Positions 10,757 to 22,914 of a stretch of DNA of 64,000 nt are shown here, one piece after another. The notes beneath the pieces were generated by a model, which was not told the DNA's origin, did no database searches, and saw only the letters and a program-made list of their open reading frames with translations. Numbering within the stretch: the first letter of the stretch is position 1; every line of letters starts with the position of its first letter. The translations under genes were made by a program, and so were the position numbers. Where the stretch lies: NCBI RefSeq assembly GCF_014356525.2, contig NC_052504.1:60623637-60687636 (forward strand), read 5' to 3'. The DNA comes from Nilaparvata lugens (lineage: Eukaryota > Arthropoda > Insecta > Hemiptera > Delphacidae).

Positions 10757-10841
10757 CTTGTCCTGTCGTTAGTGGCCACCATTAGGTGCTTGATACACAT
10801 AATAGGCACATGCTTATGGTGGCCACTAACGGCTGGACAAG
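10757..10841. repeat. Short hairpin of the GTGGCCACTAAC family
   Basis: CTTGTCCTGTCGTTAGTGGCC at the left pairs with GGCCACTAACGGCTGGACAAG at the right, around a central segment of about 40 bp. These are the same terminal words as the preceding element, so it is probably a shortened family member. Confidence 0.65.
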
Positions 10842-10984
10842 TGTGAGTCTGTGTCTGTTCAGCTTTTGCTACTTCCTTTATCAGAAATATTAGGAAAACT
10901 ACACATTTATGTCCCTTGATCCTTGACGACTCAGTCCATGTGCCATCTGAGTATAATTCATCCTTAAATATGCAAGTAATGATG

Positions 10985-13036
10985 ATATTATTCAAATTAT
11001 CAATAATATGAGCACAAATAAGTCTCCAGGCTTTGATGATATTGGCGTTTCAGATTTGCAAGCCCTGAAAGAGCATATGGTAAATCCTCTTTGTCGAATG
11101 ATGAATCTATCGATTTCTAAAGGCATATACCCAGACTTTTTAAAAATAGCCATTGTTAGACCAATTTTTAAAACTGGTGCTCGAGATGACCTGGAGAATT
11201 TCAGGCCAATAGCTAAATTATCAGTGCCTGAGAAGATATTCGAAAGATATTTATCAATCCATTTAAATCAATACCTATCTGATAATAATATCCTGTCAAA
11301 TGTTCAATACGGCTTTCAAAAAGGGAAATCTGCAGAAGCACTTCTTTTAAATTTTACCCACAAAATAAATAATTTTTTGAATGATAGATTTCATTTTTTA
11401 GCAATATTCATAGATTACTCGAAGGCCTTTGATACTCTGAAGCATAATATCCTTCTGGATGAGCTTCATGACATTGGAATCACAGGAAATGTTCTAAAGT
11501 TGTTTGAGAGTTACCTGAGTGACAGATACTTTCTGGTTAAGTTGTGGAACAATCAAAGCGAATTATTCAAAAAGACGATATTGGTGTCCCACAGGGTAGT
11601 ATCTTGGGTCCTGTCTTCTACAATATATATGTAGACTCAATTTCAAGCCTAATCAGAAATGGTGACATTTTTATGTATGCTGATGACACAGCTTTAATTG
11701 TTGGGCATAAAAATCTTAAAGTTGCAGAGCAACTGTTGCAATCTGACTATAATAAGATTCTTAGGTGGTCACATGACAGAAATTTAGTCATTAATAAGAG
11801 AAAACAGTTTTAATGCATTTTAAATCACCACATATGAGATGTAATGAAACTCCAAAAATTATCATTCATGACTGCCTCTGTCTTTCTAAATCACTTCAAA
11901 CTTGTAGTTGCCCATCACTAACTCAAGTTGACGATACCCGATACCTAGGTGTGATAGTTGACAGTAGAATGAAATGGCATCCACACATCAACTACATCTC
12001 AAAAAAACTTCAAGCATCAAGCGCAAAAACATTTTACATGCATAAAACTATTCCGGTCAACAGTCTTCACCTAATTTATAAATCTCTCATAGGGTCTTTC
12101 ATTAGGTATGGTATAGATTCATGGGGCTGTGCAGCTGACTATTTGTTGCACAGAGTAGAAAGAATTCAATTAAGAACCCTGAAGTGCATAACATCTCGAT
12201 TGCCTCTTATCAACTTAAATATTAACTTCAATAATCTTTCTAATGTACAATTTTTTTACCATACACTAACTCCAAAGAATTTCTATATTTACAAGATTAT
12301 AATATTTTTCAAGAATAATATTCAATACAGATCCTTTGCTCCACCATCTCCTTACAATTTAAGATCACCAGTTATATATCAGTTACCTCGATTTAGAAAT
12401 ATATATGGAAAAAGATCACTCCTCTACATACTTCCTAAATTATTTAATAAATTGCCTCTGAATATTCGAGATTATTCAAAAAGTGATGTTCTTAGCTATG
12501 TAATAAATAACAATAATTTCATATAAAGAAACAGCAAGCAGAGATTTCGCTGGAAAATTAATTTTGTTGAGTCACTGCCGCCAGCTAGAGCGACCACTTA
12601 TAATTATTTCTTGAAATTCAAACTTCATTTCTCAATTTTTCCCCCATGTATGTTTATTATAACTTTTGTTTTCATAAATAGTAAATACTCATTTTTTATG
12701 ATTTGATTTATATTTTTCTTTTACTTGAATAGTTTATCTAATTTCTTCTCTTAAATTTTATTATTCTAGTTCCTAGATAAGTTTACCTTCCTCACCACGA
12801 TCCTTCCTTCACATCCTCTTCTAACTTCCCAACTTCCCTTTGCATGCAAAAAAAAAAAAAAAAAATTTCTCTTCCTCTTATCAAATTTGTTAATTTTGTT
12901 TCTTTGTAATGTACGATTCTATAATTTACTATGTATACTTACATAGGCACCTACTGGAAAACCTTCGGGTTTAGTGGGACCTCCAATGTAAATATTTTGT
13001 TTGATAAAACTTGATTGATTGATTGATTGATTGATG
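10985..13036 (+). pseudogene. 5'-truncated LINE: reverse transcriptase with two frameshifts
   Basis: Three overlapping open segments (11008-11634, 11544-11813, 11813-12526) form one non-LTR reverse transcriptase broken by shifts near 11540-11570 and near 11800. Visible RT blocks are NKSPGFDDI, FRPIAKLSVPEKIFERY, QYGFQKGKSAEALL, FIDYSKAFDTLKHNILL, GVPQGSILGP, the catalytic MYADDTALI and RYLGVIVDSRMKWHPHI. The C-terminal tail has WGCAADYLLHRVERIQ. The endonuclease and ORF1 are missing (5' truncation). The 3' untranslated part ends in a tetranucleotide tail of TTGA repeats (13010-13035), a normal non-LTR end. It lies inside the last WDR18 intron, antisense to the gene. I cannot fix the clade; CR1/I-like groups fit. 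Confidence 0.85.
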
Positions 13037-13543
13037 TAATAGGCAGGTAGAGGGTATAAAACTAAGGAATAAAGGGTGAAGAGGAGTGGAAAACGGAAGA
13101 AATGGTGAAGAAGGCAGGGAAAAAAAGAGAAAAATATGAGCGAAAATTGTCAGCGAGCAACTTTCAATGATTTGATAGCGTCTTCAATGGTTTCACTGGA
13201 ATCATTCATGTCCTGCTTTTGTTAATAACAGAATCGTCACATTTCCAGGTTGTCTTATGTTGACTTAGTTTGCATGGATTTTTTGGGTTTTCAATCGCTT
13301 GCACCCAGGATGAAAGCTAGTATTGACTCCATACACTGATTTGTTACTCTCAATCCCGAAACTGCCTGTAATACATTTTTTATCCATTTTGAGCATGTCT
13401 TTATTGACTGGGTTAACTTTGCGAAAATATTTTTTTTAGGAATACTAGGTGTACCATGTTATGGTTATACTATTACAATATGTACTAGATTATATACTAG
13501 ATTACAATATAAAATTGATTGAGAAGTAATAATCATCACTCAC
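13037..13543. other. WDR18 intron sequence
   Basis: No separate feature recognised between the LINE tail and the exon. An A/G-rich stretch lies at 13070-13140. Confidence 0.4.
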
Positions 13544-13708
13544 CTGCTCTTCAGAAGAGATAGATTTTTGGAAGGGACGAAGAATAACACTTCTCTTCAA
13601 TTCATTCTGATCGAACATATTTTTGGTTGCTCTAATAAACAAAGAGTTGGTAACAGCACCCTTCATACTTATTGTTCTAAGACACTGCTTGCTAGAAATA
13701 TGCCACAA
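13544..13708 (-). CDS. WDR18: WDR18 coding exon (last WD blade and linker)
   Basis: 55 codons, phase 0. The acceptor is TTTTTTGCAG before 13708 and the donor GTGAGT follows 13544. The start LWHISSKQCLRTISMKGAVT matches human LWDVQSKQCIRTVALKGPVT almost residue for residue. The rest (FQKSISSEEQ and the residues before it) is the variable linker between the propeller and the C-terminal helix. The 3.3 kb intron that follows contains a plus-strand LINE (about 10985-13036) and a family of hairpin repeats. Confidence 0.92.
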
Positions 13709-14209
13709 CTGCAAAAAAGTATAATAAAATATTGGAAACCCATACTATGATGAACAATGTAATCAGTAATGTGAGTAATCCAATTTCAATCAGAATAATT
13801 ATAATCCTTCAATCTCAAGAATATATATAACTCAATGAAGAGAATCAGAACTGGGAGGAATAGTGATTTCTCAGGTTTTTAGTCTCAAAGATTCTTGAAG
13901 TTTGAAATTGTATAATACAAAAAAATAAAAACCTTCAGTATTGCATGAACTCATTTCTAATCAATACATCTTTCCACTCACTGATTCAATTGTACTTTAA
14001 TAATGCTAAAAATTGATAGGTATAATAATGTGATTAATTAATAATCACACAGTTTTAATAAATCATCATTATTATGATGTTGTTCCAGTCTGAGCGAATG
14101 TTAAGAAATACCTATACATTGATAAACACATTGACATTAATAAAATAATCGTATTGTTCCAGTCTCTGTTCAATAATTACATCACATTATTAATTTTAAC
14201 TTTCATCTG

Positions 14210-14702
14210 CTCGCGCGGCGGCAATTTGGACTCCCACCGGTAGTCACACGTTAAAAACCACTCCTTGCTCAAGCAAGTCACCAACTAAACTGGATAAGGG
14301 CTGAAGAAGTTAGGGAAGATAGTGAGGGAGCAATACCACAGAATATGTACAGAATGGAAACTGTCAATCAAACGCCTATCTAACCAATGCTTTTTACATG
14401 GCACAAATACTAGACACGTCACGTGACCTTGGGAAGTTCCAATCCTGGTCTTCTGATTGGCTCGTGGCAGTGAACGAGATCAATTGATCCGGATCAGTAA
14501 AGTGATCCGAACCTCCTATCAATACTATTACAATGCGGAAATTCCTAAGAAGATGGCGGATTTTTGCGCCAGGGTACTAGCCAAGTTTCCATACTGTATG
14601 TATACTGTGGCAATACTTGGCACTCCCACCACTCTCTGATCACCAGGTTAAGAAATATAACAAAAAATCCAAATTGCTAAAGCCAATTTGCCGCCCGCGC
14701 GA
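14210..14702. mobile_element. MITE-like element with GC-rich TIRs in a WDR18 intron
   Basis: The left end CTCGCGCGGCGGCAATTTGG and the complement of the right end CTCGCGCGGGCGGCAAATTGG form about 20 bp imperfect TIRs. The interior has no transposase. No clear target duplication; TG flanks both ends. It lies between two WDR18 exons and must be removed by splicing. Confidence 0.65.
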
Positions 14703-14851
14703 GTGGAAGAAGGTTGATATTCTTGATACAAGAAAATGGAGATGTATTGAGTATTTTGTTGAGTTCATTAATTCAACATACAGTGAATAGTGGTATGACA
14801 AAAACAATTCAACAGAAAAAGAAATTGAAATATACTATGCTCAATACTAAC

Positions 14852-15148
14852 CTTCACAGATTCGTCGTTTGAGCCTGACAATAAGGTTGCACCGCTCTCA
14901 GAGCAAGACAAGCAGGTAACAGCTTTCTCGTGTCCAGAGAAAATAGCTTTGCTACTCTGTTTCATTGTTGGGTCGAAAAATGCTTGCTCCACGGATGTTC
15001 CATTCGGCGCTTGCAGATTTACTTGGAAGATATTTCCTGAAGTGCCTCCGACAAAAAGATCAGTCTCAACCAGATTAAGCGCCACAGATGTCAGCACTTC
15101 ATTGAACACAACAGTTAGCAATGATTTGCCTGATGTCAGACTATAAAT
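14852..15148 (-). CDS. WDR18: WDR18 coding exon (WD repeats)
   Basis: 99 codons, phase 0. The acceptor is TTTTCAG before 15148 and the donor GTTAGT follows 14852. It starts IYSLTSGKSLLTVVF and runs through LFVGGTSGNIFQVNL and GHEKAVTCLSCSESGATLL to SGSNDESVK. Human WDR18 has the same order: WEVSSGELLLSVLF, CGGSEGSIFQVDL, GHRNQVTCLSVS, SGSHDETVR. The reading frame is intact. The 1.1 kb intron downstream contains a 493 bp inverted-repeat element (14210-14702). Confidence 0.92.
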
Positions 15149-15744
15149 CTGAAAAGAACAATTGAAATACATTATTATGAATTTGTTATAATTTGATATG
15201 CGTTTTAGAGGCTACTCAAGATGGGACCCTGGAACCAGTTTTTTTTCTCTTTTTTAAATTAAGAAGTTCTTATTGCTCGACAAAAATTTTGGTTAACTTT
15301 ATCAGCCACAAACGAAGATGTAGGAAAGTGGGGCTCAATTTAATTTGGAAACTGGTTTTTCTGAGTTTAAACAAATTTACGTTAGGTATTGTTCAATTTT
15401 GATGCTGATTGTAATAAAAATGAAAGTTTGTTGATGTGTGGGACAAGCTTTGCGTGTTGCCTGAAATTTATTATTGAAATTCACATCAAAACTATGTATC
15501 GTGAATGTAGGAATATTTTCTCTATGCTTTAATTATTGTTAGATGTTTGGTATTATTCGAGGTAAGATACATTAAATCAAATACGGCGGTATGATAGTGG
15601 AATCTTCTATTTCCTTGACTCTTATTAATTAATCACAACAATGATTATGAGGTTGAATCTATTTTAATGTGCAATGCACTGCTATATTTGATTATATTGA
15701 ATTCAAAATTATTATTTTAATTCAGCATACTGAACAGACAGAGC

Positions 15745-16055
15745 TGCCAATAACGGTTGGACATGCATGATGTACACAACTTGTGTGTACATGCATGTTC
15801 ATCATGTACACACACACACACACATGTTCATCATGCATGTTTTTTCAACAGCGAGATAAACAACCAATAAAAATAAATAAACCACTAGAGAATAAAAAAT
15901 AAAATGATAAAAAAATCAACCTCAAAGAGTGAAGTGGAGAAAAAATCGAAAATACAAAAACCTAACCTCAAAAAATGTTTCGCCTTTCGCTGTGGTAACA
16001 CAATAATGTATGAAGACATGTGTATATACACACATGCATGTCCTATCGTTAGTGA
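15745..16055. repeat. Inverted-repeat element with CA-rich centre
   Basis: AATAACGGTTGGACATGCATG at the left pairs with CATGCATGTCCTATCGTTAG at the right. The left part holds repeated ACATGCATG and GTACACACAC words. The interior is related to 10435-10667. Confidence 0.6.
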
Positions 16056-16749
16056 CCAGTCGAAGATAACCACGCCGCTTGTGCATATTGGATTTGACTG
16101 ACCAGTTGTGGTTGGGTTGTAGGAGCACCAAGTTTTTATGAAATATGGGCCTAAACGTAAGATCAATCACATTATTAAATCGATTTATTGATTGAGAATC
16201 GATAATTTCTTAATTATTCATATATTTGTTAATACAATATGACAAATCATATGAATATGATCAGGAAAGAACAACAGGCATAGCCCAAAACTATTCTGTT
16301 CCCAAATTTTGATATATAATAACATGAAAATAGGTTATGTTCTTACTGTGGAAAGTTGAAGTTGGATTTCTGTCCAAAAATATATATGAGATGAAAATTT
16401 TGAATTTAGAATGATGAAAACACCAAATTATAGTCAAATATTGCACTTAATATCACCGCACTTTGAATAAATCAAGTTATTATCTGGTTACTTTTCCAAG
16501 ACCACACCAGTATGAGGAGCAAGAAAGATTCCTTTTTCTGCTAAATAGTTGTCACGTCACCATTTCTTGCTAGTTTAGCTCGACTGAGAAAAGAATAACT
16601 GTTTGCACTTCTTTGAATATCAGCATATTCAATATATAAACAGATATAACAAAGAATCAACATATCAACATGATCAACACATTCAAGACGCACAGCTCAA
16701 AGGCATTTTCTAGTTGAGAAACTATTCGAAAAACAAATTGATTTATTAC
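16056..16749. other. WDR18 intron sequence
   Basis: AT-rich, no element boundaries recognised. Confidence 0.4.
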
Positions 16750-17019
16750 CCTGCAGGTTCCATCAGCAGACACCGATGCAAGCCTGGCATTGGTGTGAAT
16801 TCCTCCAATGGCGATATCAGTAATAGGCAGCTTGTGATCACAGAACGTGTGCTCTGGTTCGGGACGCTCATCTCGAGTGACAATTCGAGCAATATTCCAA
16901 ACAGTGACCAGCCCATCATCACCTCCACACACAACATGACTGCCGTCCGAGCTCCAGCCAATCACAGTTATCGGTTGGAAGTGGCGAATGCCTGTGCCCA
17001 TCAAAAAACCCGAGCAAAC
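16750..17019 (-). CDS. WDR18: WDR18 coding exon (middle WD repeats)
   Basis: 90 codons, phase 0 at both ends. The acceptor TTTTACAG precedes 17019 and the donor GTAATA follows 16750. The encoded stretch contains GWSSDGSHVVCGGDDGLVTV and DHKLPITDIAIGG. The latter aligns with the diagnostic HHALPITDLHCG segment of human WDR18, and LASVSADGTCR with the following WD blade. It follows a 15.3 kb intron filled with transposable elements and is followed by a 1.6 kb intron that also holds a MITE-like repeat. Confidence 0.9.
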
Positions 17020-17093
17020 CTGTAAAACCAAATTCATTTATAACTGATCAAACTACAACAGTACAGCGCTCTGTATCCAAGCTCTTTAATCAT

Positions 17094-17522
17094 TATCCTA
17101 TAATATCAAGCGAGCAATTTCTGGTTATATGTTTGTATGTCACCGGATCTCGAAAACGGCTCTAAAGATTCTCACGAAATTTGGAACAAAGTAGATTTAT
17201 GATATAAAAATTCGATTGCAGTAGGTCTTATCCCTGGGACTGGGATAACTCGCTGAAGTACATTAAAAGTATATTCATCCTTGGAAAAACAGATGAAAAT
17301 TTCGTCTGACAATAATGGAAGTGAGTGAGCGAGTGCGTGTGTGGGAGTGAAACAAAATAATGCCTCAGCTGTTGGAACTATTTGCATTCAATCCGCTAAT
17401 CTTACGAGAAATATCCGGCAAGAAATTAATCGACATGATCAACATATTATAATTTCCTCTTCCGTTATAAGTGTTCTATGCTTTTGCACTCCAGAGCGAA
17501 GCTCTATCGGTCCCCCGATATT
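17094..17522. mobile_element. Possible Helitron-like element
   Basis: It opens with TCCTATAATATCAAGCGAGC followed by CGAAAACGGCTCTAAAGAT, a 5' region pattern common in insect Helitron-like repeats. It closes near GAGCGAAGCTC and a TATCGGTCCCCCGATA hairpin. The ends do not fit the TC...CTRR rule cleanly, so this is tentative. Confidence 0.35.
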
Positions 17523-17776
17523 TGCGTATTACTTGTTGAAGCCTGACTGCCAGGCAATTGTATAAATCAAGCTGGATTTCTACTTATGTGTCCGAATGAT
17601 TCCCATCAGTCTACGTGTTCGGTACAGCAAGAATATTAGTTCTATGTTCTAATTGGATAACTCATACTTGTTGGCAGTAGTACTTTATCATTATCTCATC
17701 GTTAACAAACGATTTGGTAACAGTTCGGAGTTAGAAAAGGATACATAGCTATCTGCTTTGTCTAAAGGAGCGTACA

Positions 17777-17935
17777 AGCTTGAGAGACACGAACACGCTC
17801 ATTTCACTTCTCATCAGCTGTTGCTTTTCTCACTATATCTGTATTTGAACAAAAACAGTAAGATACAGATAAATATAAAAAGCACTGCATTAGCTGATGA
17901 AAAGTAAAATGCACGTGTTCGTGGCGCTTAAAGAT
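17777..17935. repeat. Foldback MITE
   Basis: GACACGAACACGCTCATTTC...CATCAGCT (from 17777) is mirrored by AGCTGATG...GCACGTGTTCGTGGCGC (to about 17930), giving arms of about 42 bp. The flanks contain GTACAAGCTTGAGA and GCGCTTAAAG, suggesting the element may extend a little further. Confidence 0.6.
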
Positions 17936-18734
17936 AAACTTCCGATGTCGACCGCGACCGGGTCGGGCTCGAACAAAATGTTAAATCATGGGAGCATTTT
18001 CGTTTACAAAAAACGTAACCTAAACATAACCATAAACATAACCTATTTCTATCCAAATTTGGGAAAGGAACAGTTTTAGACTTCAAGCCTGTTGTACCTT
18101 TTCCAATCATTCATAGTTGAGATCATAAATAAATAAAATAAAACTCTCCATTTTCAAATTTACAACATATTAAACTTTCCAAATAAACATACGGTATTAA
18201 AAAACGAACATAACATTTATTAAAAGATTACGGTAACATTAAACTAACATAACATTCATGAGAAACATCTTATTCTAAAAGTAAGACAAATAGAAATAAA
18301 AATGAACTATTTCAATTCAATTCAAGTTTTATTTATTCAAACTCAAAATATTCACAATCAGAATCAATAAGAAAAACAAAAACACACAGCTCAGTAAGAT
18401 AAAAAATAATTAATGGAAGATTAATAAAACAAAATACTGGTATGTTTTATTAGAAATACGGTAAATTTGTGAATTGGAATAAAAAATACTACCTGCTGGA
18501 AGTATACAATACTCCACGTTTGCAAGCAGGAATGAATATCACTTCAACTAATTTTAAATGCATGAATAAAAGGAGAAAGAAAAATAAAAGAGAAAAGAGA
18601 AAGAAAAGACTAGCAACCATTCACTCTCACATTCACTCACCTTGCACACTTTCCAATAACAGCTCATCTTACTAATGCTTATTGCAAGCCACCAAAATTA
18701 CATTTAAACTACGAAATAACATTAAATAAGGATT

Positions 18735-19018
18735 CTAAATGGTCAGGCATAAGACCTCTGAGCCATCTAAGAATTCTTTTTTGAAAACAAGTTGATTTTG
18801 AACCCTCTTGATTTCAATTGGGATGTTATTAAAAAACTTGGGGCCAAGAAATACAAACGATTTCTGGAAACAAGTGGTATACGATTTGGGAAGTCTCAGT
18901 AAATCAGCTGTCACTCTCCTAGTTCGATAGCTGGGAACATCCCTGAACAACGTATGACCACCGTTTCTAGACATTACCAAGAACATATACAGGACCTTAA
19001 ACACATACATATATCTAA
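18735..19018 (-). pseudogene. C-terminal tail of the LINE RT protein
   Basis: Contains RDVPSYRTRR and FVFLGPKFFNNIPIEIKR, the usual ending of insect LINE ORF2 proteins (FFNxIPxEIK). Its upstream part is separated from it by the TAA-flanked element. Confidence 0.75.
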
Positions 19019-20180
19019 GGCCCGATTTCACCAAACACCAAACCAACAGTTTAACGAAATGAAATCTGCTGTTTGGCCGTAAACGACAGAATCGAATTTC
19101 ACCACACTCGTATAGGGTCACTCAACGCTCCATACTTAGAACAATACTCATTAATAGCCTATATTTAATGACATAATTTGTAACATAGAAGGTACTCATA
19201 AAGCAGGATTTCTTTTTGCTGATGATTTTAATCTCAAAGTTAGTTGTAAATCCAAAACAGGAGTACAAAATTTTCTAGATGATAGTTCTGTACTCCTTAA
19301 TGATTCATGTGATTAATGAAATCTCTCATTGAACCTAGAAAAAACTCTAATATTATGTCCACTTACAATAGAAATTCAATCACCTATTCAGAAATAGGAA
19401 TAATATCAGAGCTCAAAAGCTCAGGATCACTACTTTGCAAAAAAATCTTGTGCATACATCTGTCTTTAAGTACGGTATACATTGCAGCCTAAATTTTATA
19501 TAGCATACCGTACAGGAATTTTATGTGATTGACTAGACCAAATATTTGCAGGCTAGTACTATTATGTATTATCTAGTACCTATTATTGACGTTTGTAAAT
19601 GCATTGTTAACAATGTCTTTAATAATGAAGATTCTTATTCGTATTGAATGTTAGAACAACAAACTACGAGAGCACAACGAAGTTTTTAGGTTATAAAAAT
19701 GACGTCAAGTGGGTTCACTGCCTTCACAATACCCCATGTATTTGGTTGCCATGGAGAAAATTGTAATGTGAAATTTTCAGTTCAATATTATTATCAACAT
19801 TTTTATAGTTTTTGCTTTTTAAATGTGATTTTGTGTTTGAAAATAGTTTTCTTGATTTTAAAATTTACAAAATAGTAACTCAGGAAGTGAAAGTGCAAAT
19901 TTTTATTGAGAAAAATGAAGAACCCAAGACATAACCTATAAACTTGAGTGTTGATAGGAAATGACATTGGGTAATACGGCAAGGCAGAACATCCGAAAGG
20001 ATCTCTCTGCCGATAAAAGCCATAAGAGTAAATAAATAAATAAACAATACCCCAAAACGACGGTTTCGGAATCTTTGGTCAGTTTGTGCTGGTGAAATCC
20101 GTCAGCATTCAAAACTTCTGTTCAGCGAGGAACCACAGTTTCGAAACCGGCGGTTTCAGAAACTTTGGTGAAATTGGGCC
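19019..20180. mobile_element. TAA-flanked PIF/Harbinger-type element nested in the LINE
   Basis: The ends GGCCCGATTTCACCAAA and (complement of right end) GGCCCAATTTCACCAAA differ at one base. TAA lies directly outside both ends (19016-19018 and 20181-20183), a 3 bp duplication of the kind PIF/Harbinger transposases make. Removing the element and one TAA rejoins the LINE coding sequence. It has no transposase of its own and carries an RT relic (about 19180-19480) and a LINE 3' end (19917-20045). Confidence 0.82.
19180..20045 (+). pseudogene. Plus-strand LINE relic inside the nested element
   Basis: GFLFADDFNLKVSCKSK carries the catalytic FADD box. SLNLEKTLILCPL follows, the usual downstream RT block. 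At 19917-20045 is a 3' end ending TGCCGATAAAAGCCATA and a (TAAA)n tail, also present at 32037-32160. Most of the thumb region is lost. Confidence 0.6.
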
Positions 20181-20183
20181 TAA

Positions 20184-21472
20184 GAGGTAAACATCCAAGG
20201 CACTGAAATAGAGGAAAAGAATGTTCATATCTACCCTTTCTATTTACAACACGGACTATCGATTTCTGCACCGTTATCAATGGCTTCAATTGACAAATAT
20301 AGGTGAAGCCCCAACAATTAATACCTCAACATATTTTTGGGTCAACAAATGCAAAATATAACTGCCTAAGAACATTTAAAGGGAGAAATTTATTTAAGAA
20401 ATAGAATTTTCGCAGGACGAGTAACAGATAGTGTTTTATGATAGATATATGCTGAGACCAGTTTAGCTTTTTATCAACAATCACACCTAAATATTTAATG
20501 GCATTGGTCTCACCAACGACCTCACAGTCACAGTCATTCCGATCACAGGCACCATGAAACTTCAGTGCAGAAGGCAGTGTCCATGGTGTTGTTAATGTGA
20601 ACAATATATATTTTGTTTTTGTAAGATTTAGCTGTATTCAGCTGATAGTGCCTGAACCAGAGTAATAGCTTATCCAAATCATCCTGCATCATTCTCTCTA
20701 AGTTGGGGCCAACCAGTCCACAATATGCCAAGGCAGTGTCATCTGCAAAGGACACAGGCATACCATTGAACTCACACGAATAGAGATCATTTATAAAGAT
20801 GAGAAACAAGACTGGTCCAAGGACGGAGCCCTGTGGTACAGCACAGTCCACTCCCTGAACCTCACTCTTCACTCTCCCAATAGCTACATATTGCTGTCTG
20901 TGCTTCAAATATGAAGAGAACCAATCCAGAACAATGCCTCTGATACCAGCCTTAGATAATTTATTCAACAAGATTGAATGGTTAACCGTGTCAAATGCCT
21001 TTCTGATGTCCAAAAACAGTCCTGCAACACAGCGCGCTGGCCTGAAGTTGAAGCCACAGAAAACAACCGACATGAATCTTTCAAGAGCCATTTCTGTATT
21101 CATGCGTTCACGAAAGCCAAACTGTTTATTATAGAAAAAGTTATATGAGTTGAGGAAATTGAGAAGTCTTCTTTTCACTATCTTTTCCAATATCTTTGAG
21201 AAGACAGACAGCAGAGATATAGGTCTATAATTGTTCAACTTAAATCTAGAACCGGATTCGTAGATTGGCACCACTCTTGCTAGCTTCATCCCAGAAGGAA
21301 ATATTTCTGTAGATAGACTGCAATTGAAAATACCAACTAGAATGGGAACAATGGTCAGAGCAACATCCTTCAAAATTCTAGAAGATATAAGATCATCTCC
21401 AGAAGAAGTACCATTTTCTAATTGTTTTATGTAAATTAACAGTTCATCATAGGTAACAGCTTCAAAAAACAT
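20184..21472 (-). pseudogene. LINE reverse transcriptase domain
   Basis: A 309-codon open segment with NGTSSGDDLISSRILKD, NYRPISLLSVFSKILEKIV, FLDIRKAFDTVNHSILL, VPQGSVLGPVLFLIFINDLY and an intact catalytic VSFADDTALAY. It shifts frame near 20570 into a segment with KYLGVIVDKKLNWSQHI. The coding sequence runs into the DNA element inserted at 20180 and resumes beyond it at 19018. The catalytic core is intact, so inactivation comes from the shifts and the insertion. Confidence 0.88.
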
Positions 21473-21640
21473 AGACGCTTGATGGTTTCTTTCCTTGAAG
21501 GTGTTATGATAGTCATTTTCATCATCAGCTGCACCATAAGTAGCTAAAACGTCTCTGCCAATGTTAACAAAAAAATCATTGAATAGATTTGCTATTGTTT
21601 TTGGATCCGTTACAATTTCATTCCTGTGTTCTATTTTTAA

Positions 21641-21768
21641 TTCATCATGAGATCTAGTTTTTCTCGGATTTCCACACAGTTTATTTAGAACTAGCTATTT
21701 TCAATTCATCATGAGATCTAGTTTTTCTCGGATTTCCACACAGTTTATTTAGAACTAGCTATTTTTTC
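21641..21768. repeat. 64 bp perfect-looking tandem duplication
   Basis: The segment starting TTCATCATGAGATCTAG (21641) is repeated at 21705, period 64. It lies in the linker between the endonuclease and RT of the LINE. 64 is not a multiple of three, so it shifts the frame. Confidence 0.88.
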
Positions 21769-22169
21769 CGAGGGGGCATTTGATCTAATGTAGAATAATA
21801 CTTTTGTTTTTCAATTTTAATCCATTTTTCTATTTTCTAGAATAAGTTTTTAAATTATTTTTTATCCTTAGCTTTTCAGGGTTTGCTTTCATTTTTTTAT
21901 AATTTATCGCGCGAGTGGATTGCTGCACATAGACCATCAGTTATCCATGGTTTAAGCTTCTTTAAATTTGTTGAATTTATTCGAGATTCGACTCTCACTT
22001 TTGAACACGCAATGTAATTTTAAAAGACTTCAAGAAATTTATCAAATTTATAGTTCACATCATTACTGAATAAAACATCACCCCAATCATGGGACAGCAG
22101 GAAATTATTCCGTTTATCAAAATCTATTTTATATTTATCTTGACAAGAGTTCCTCAAGTTATTCTCTAA

Positions 22170-22914
22170 GTTAGCTGGAATTGTCAATGAAACAGCTCTA
22201 TGATCGCCAATTAAATCCTCAATAACTGCGCATTTTACAAAATAAGAAAAATTTCGAGATGAATAAATACGTGATCAATGCAGGATGATGTGGTCTCAGT
22301 CACTCTGGTAGGTATATCTATTATTGATTCGAAGCCGTAATAGCTAAGTATTTCTAAATAATCTTCAACTTTGTTATCACCAGACCCCAAAATGTTGATA
22401 TTGACGTCACCTATTATAACAGTGTCACAGACAGAAGGAACGTTTAAAATAGAATCAGGACTAGTAAGAAATCTATCGCATTCAAAGCCATGCCATCGAT
22501 AAAGCACAATGAGACTGAATTTGTAGTTTGATAAGGTGCAATGAAGAGATAAAGAATATTCGCGCCCTCCACCCTACATTCCATCACACTGCAGTTGAAA
22601 CCAACTAATTCAGTGGAATAATAAACAACCAAGCCAGTGGCTCTCGTGAAAGAAGAAACACTTGAACATGATTCATAGCCATCAATAAAATACTGGGACA
22701 CCTGCTCATCTGTATCCAACCACACCTCAGTCAGTGCTATTATCGCTGGCCTCACTTTCCAGCAGTTAATATATGTAACAAACTTATCAAAATTGCTGCT
22801 AATCCCTTGAATGTTTTGATGAAGGATCGTAAAATTATGACTTGATGAAATATGTGAATCATTAACTTCATCAACAGAGCTCAATAGAACACAAATATTT
22901 TCATCCTCCATCAT
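22170..22914 (-). pseudogene. LINE apurinic-type endonuclease domain
   Basis: Motifs in order: LHQNIQGISSNFDKF (the QN motif), IIALTEVWLD (the catalytic E), VIIGDVNINILG (the GDxN motif), CIDHVF and, just downstream near 22205, LIGDHRAV (the DH motif). This is the exonuclease/endonuclease/phosphatase fold that nicks target DNA in APE-type LINEs. A frameshift near 22480 splits it. Confidence 0.82.

Noticed and set aside
16714..17025. 103-codon plus-strand frame
   Set aside because: Lies opposite the WDR18 exon and has no independent support.
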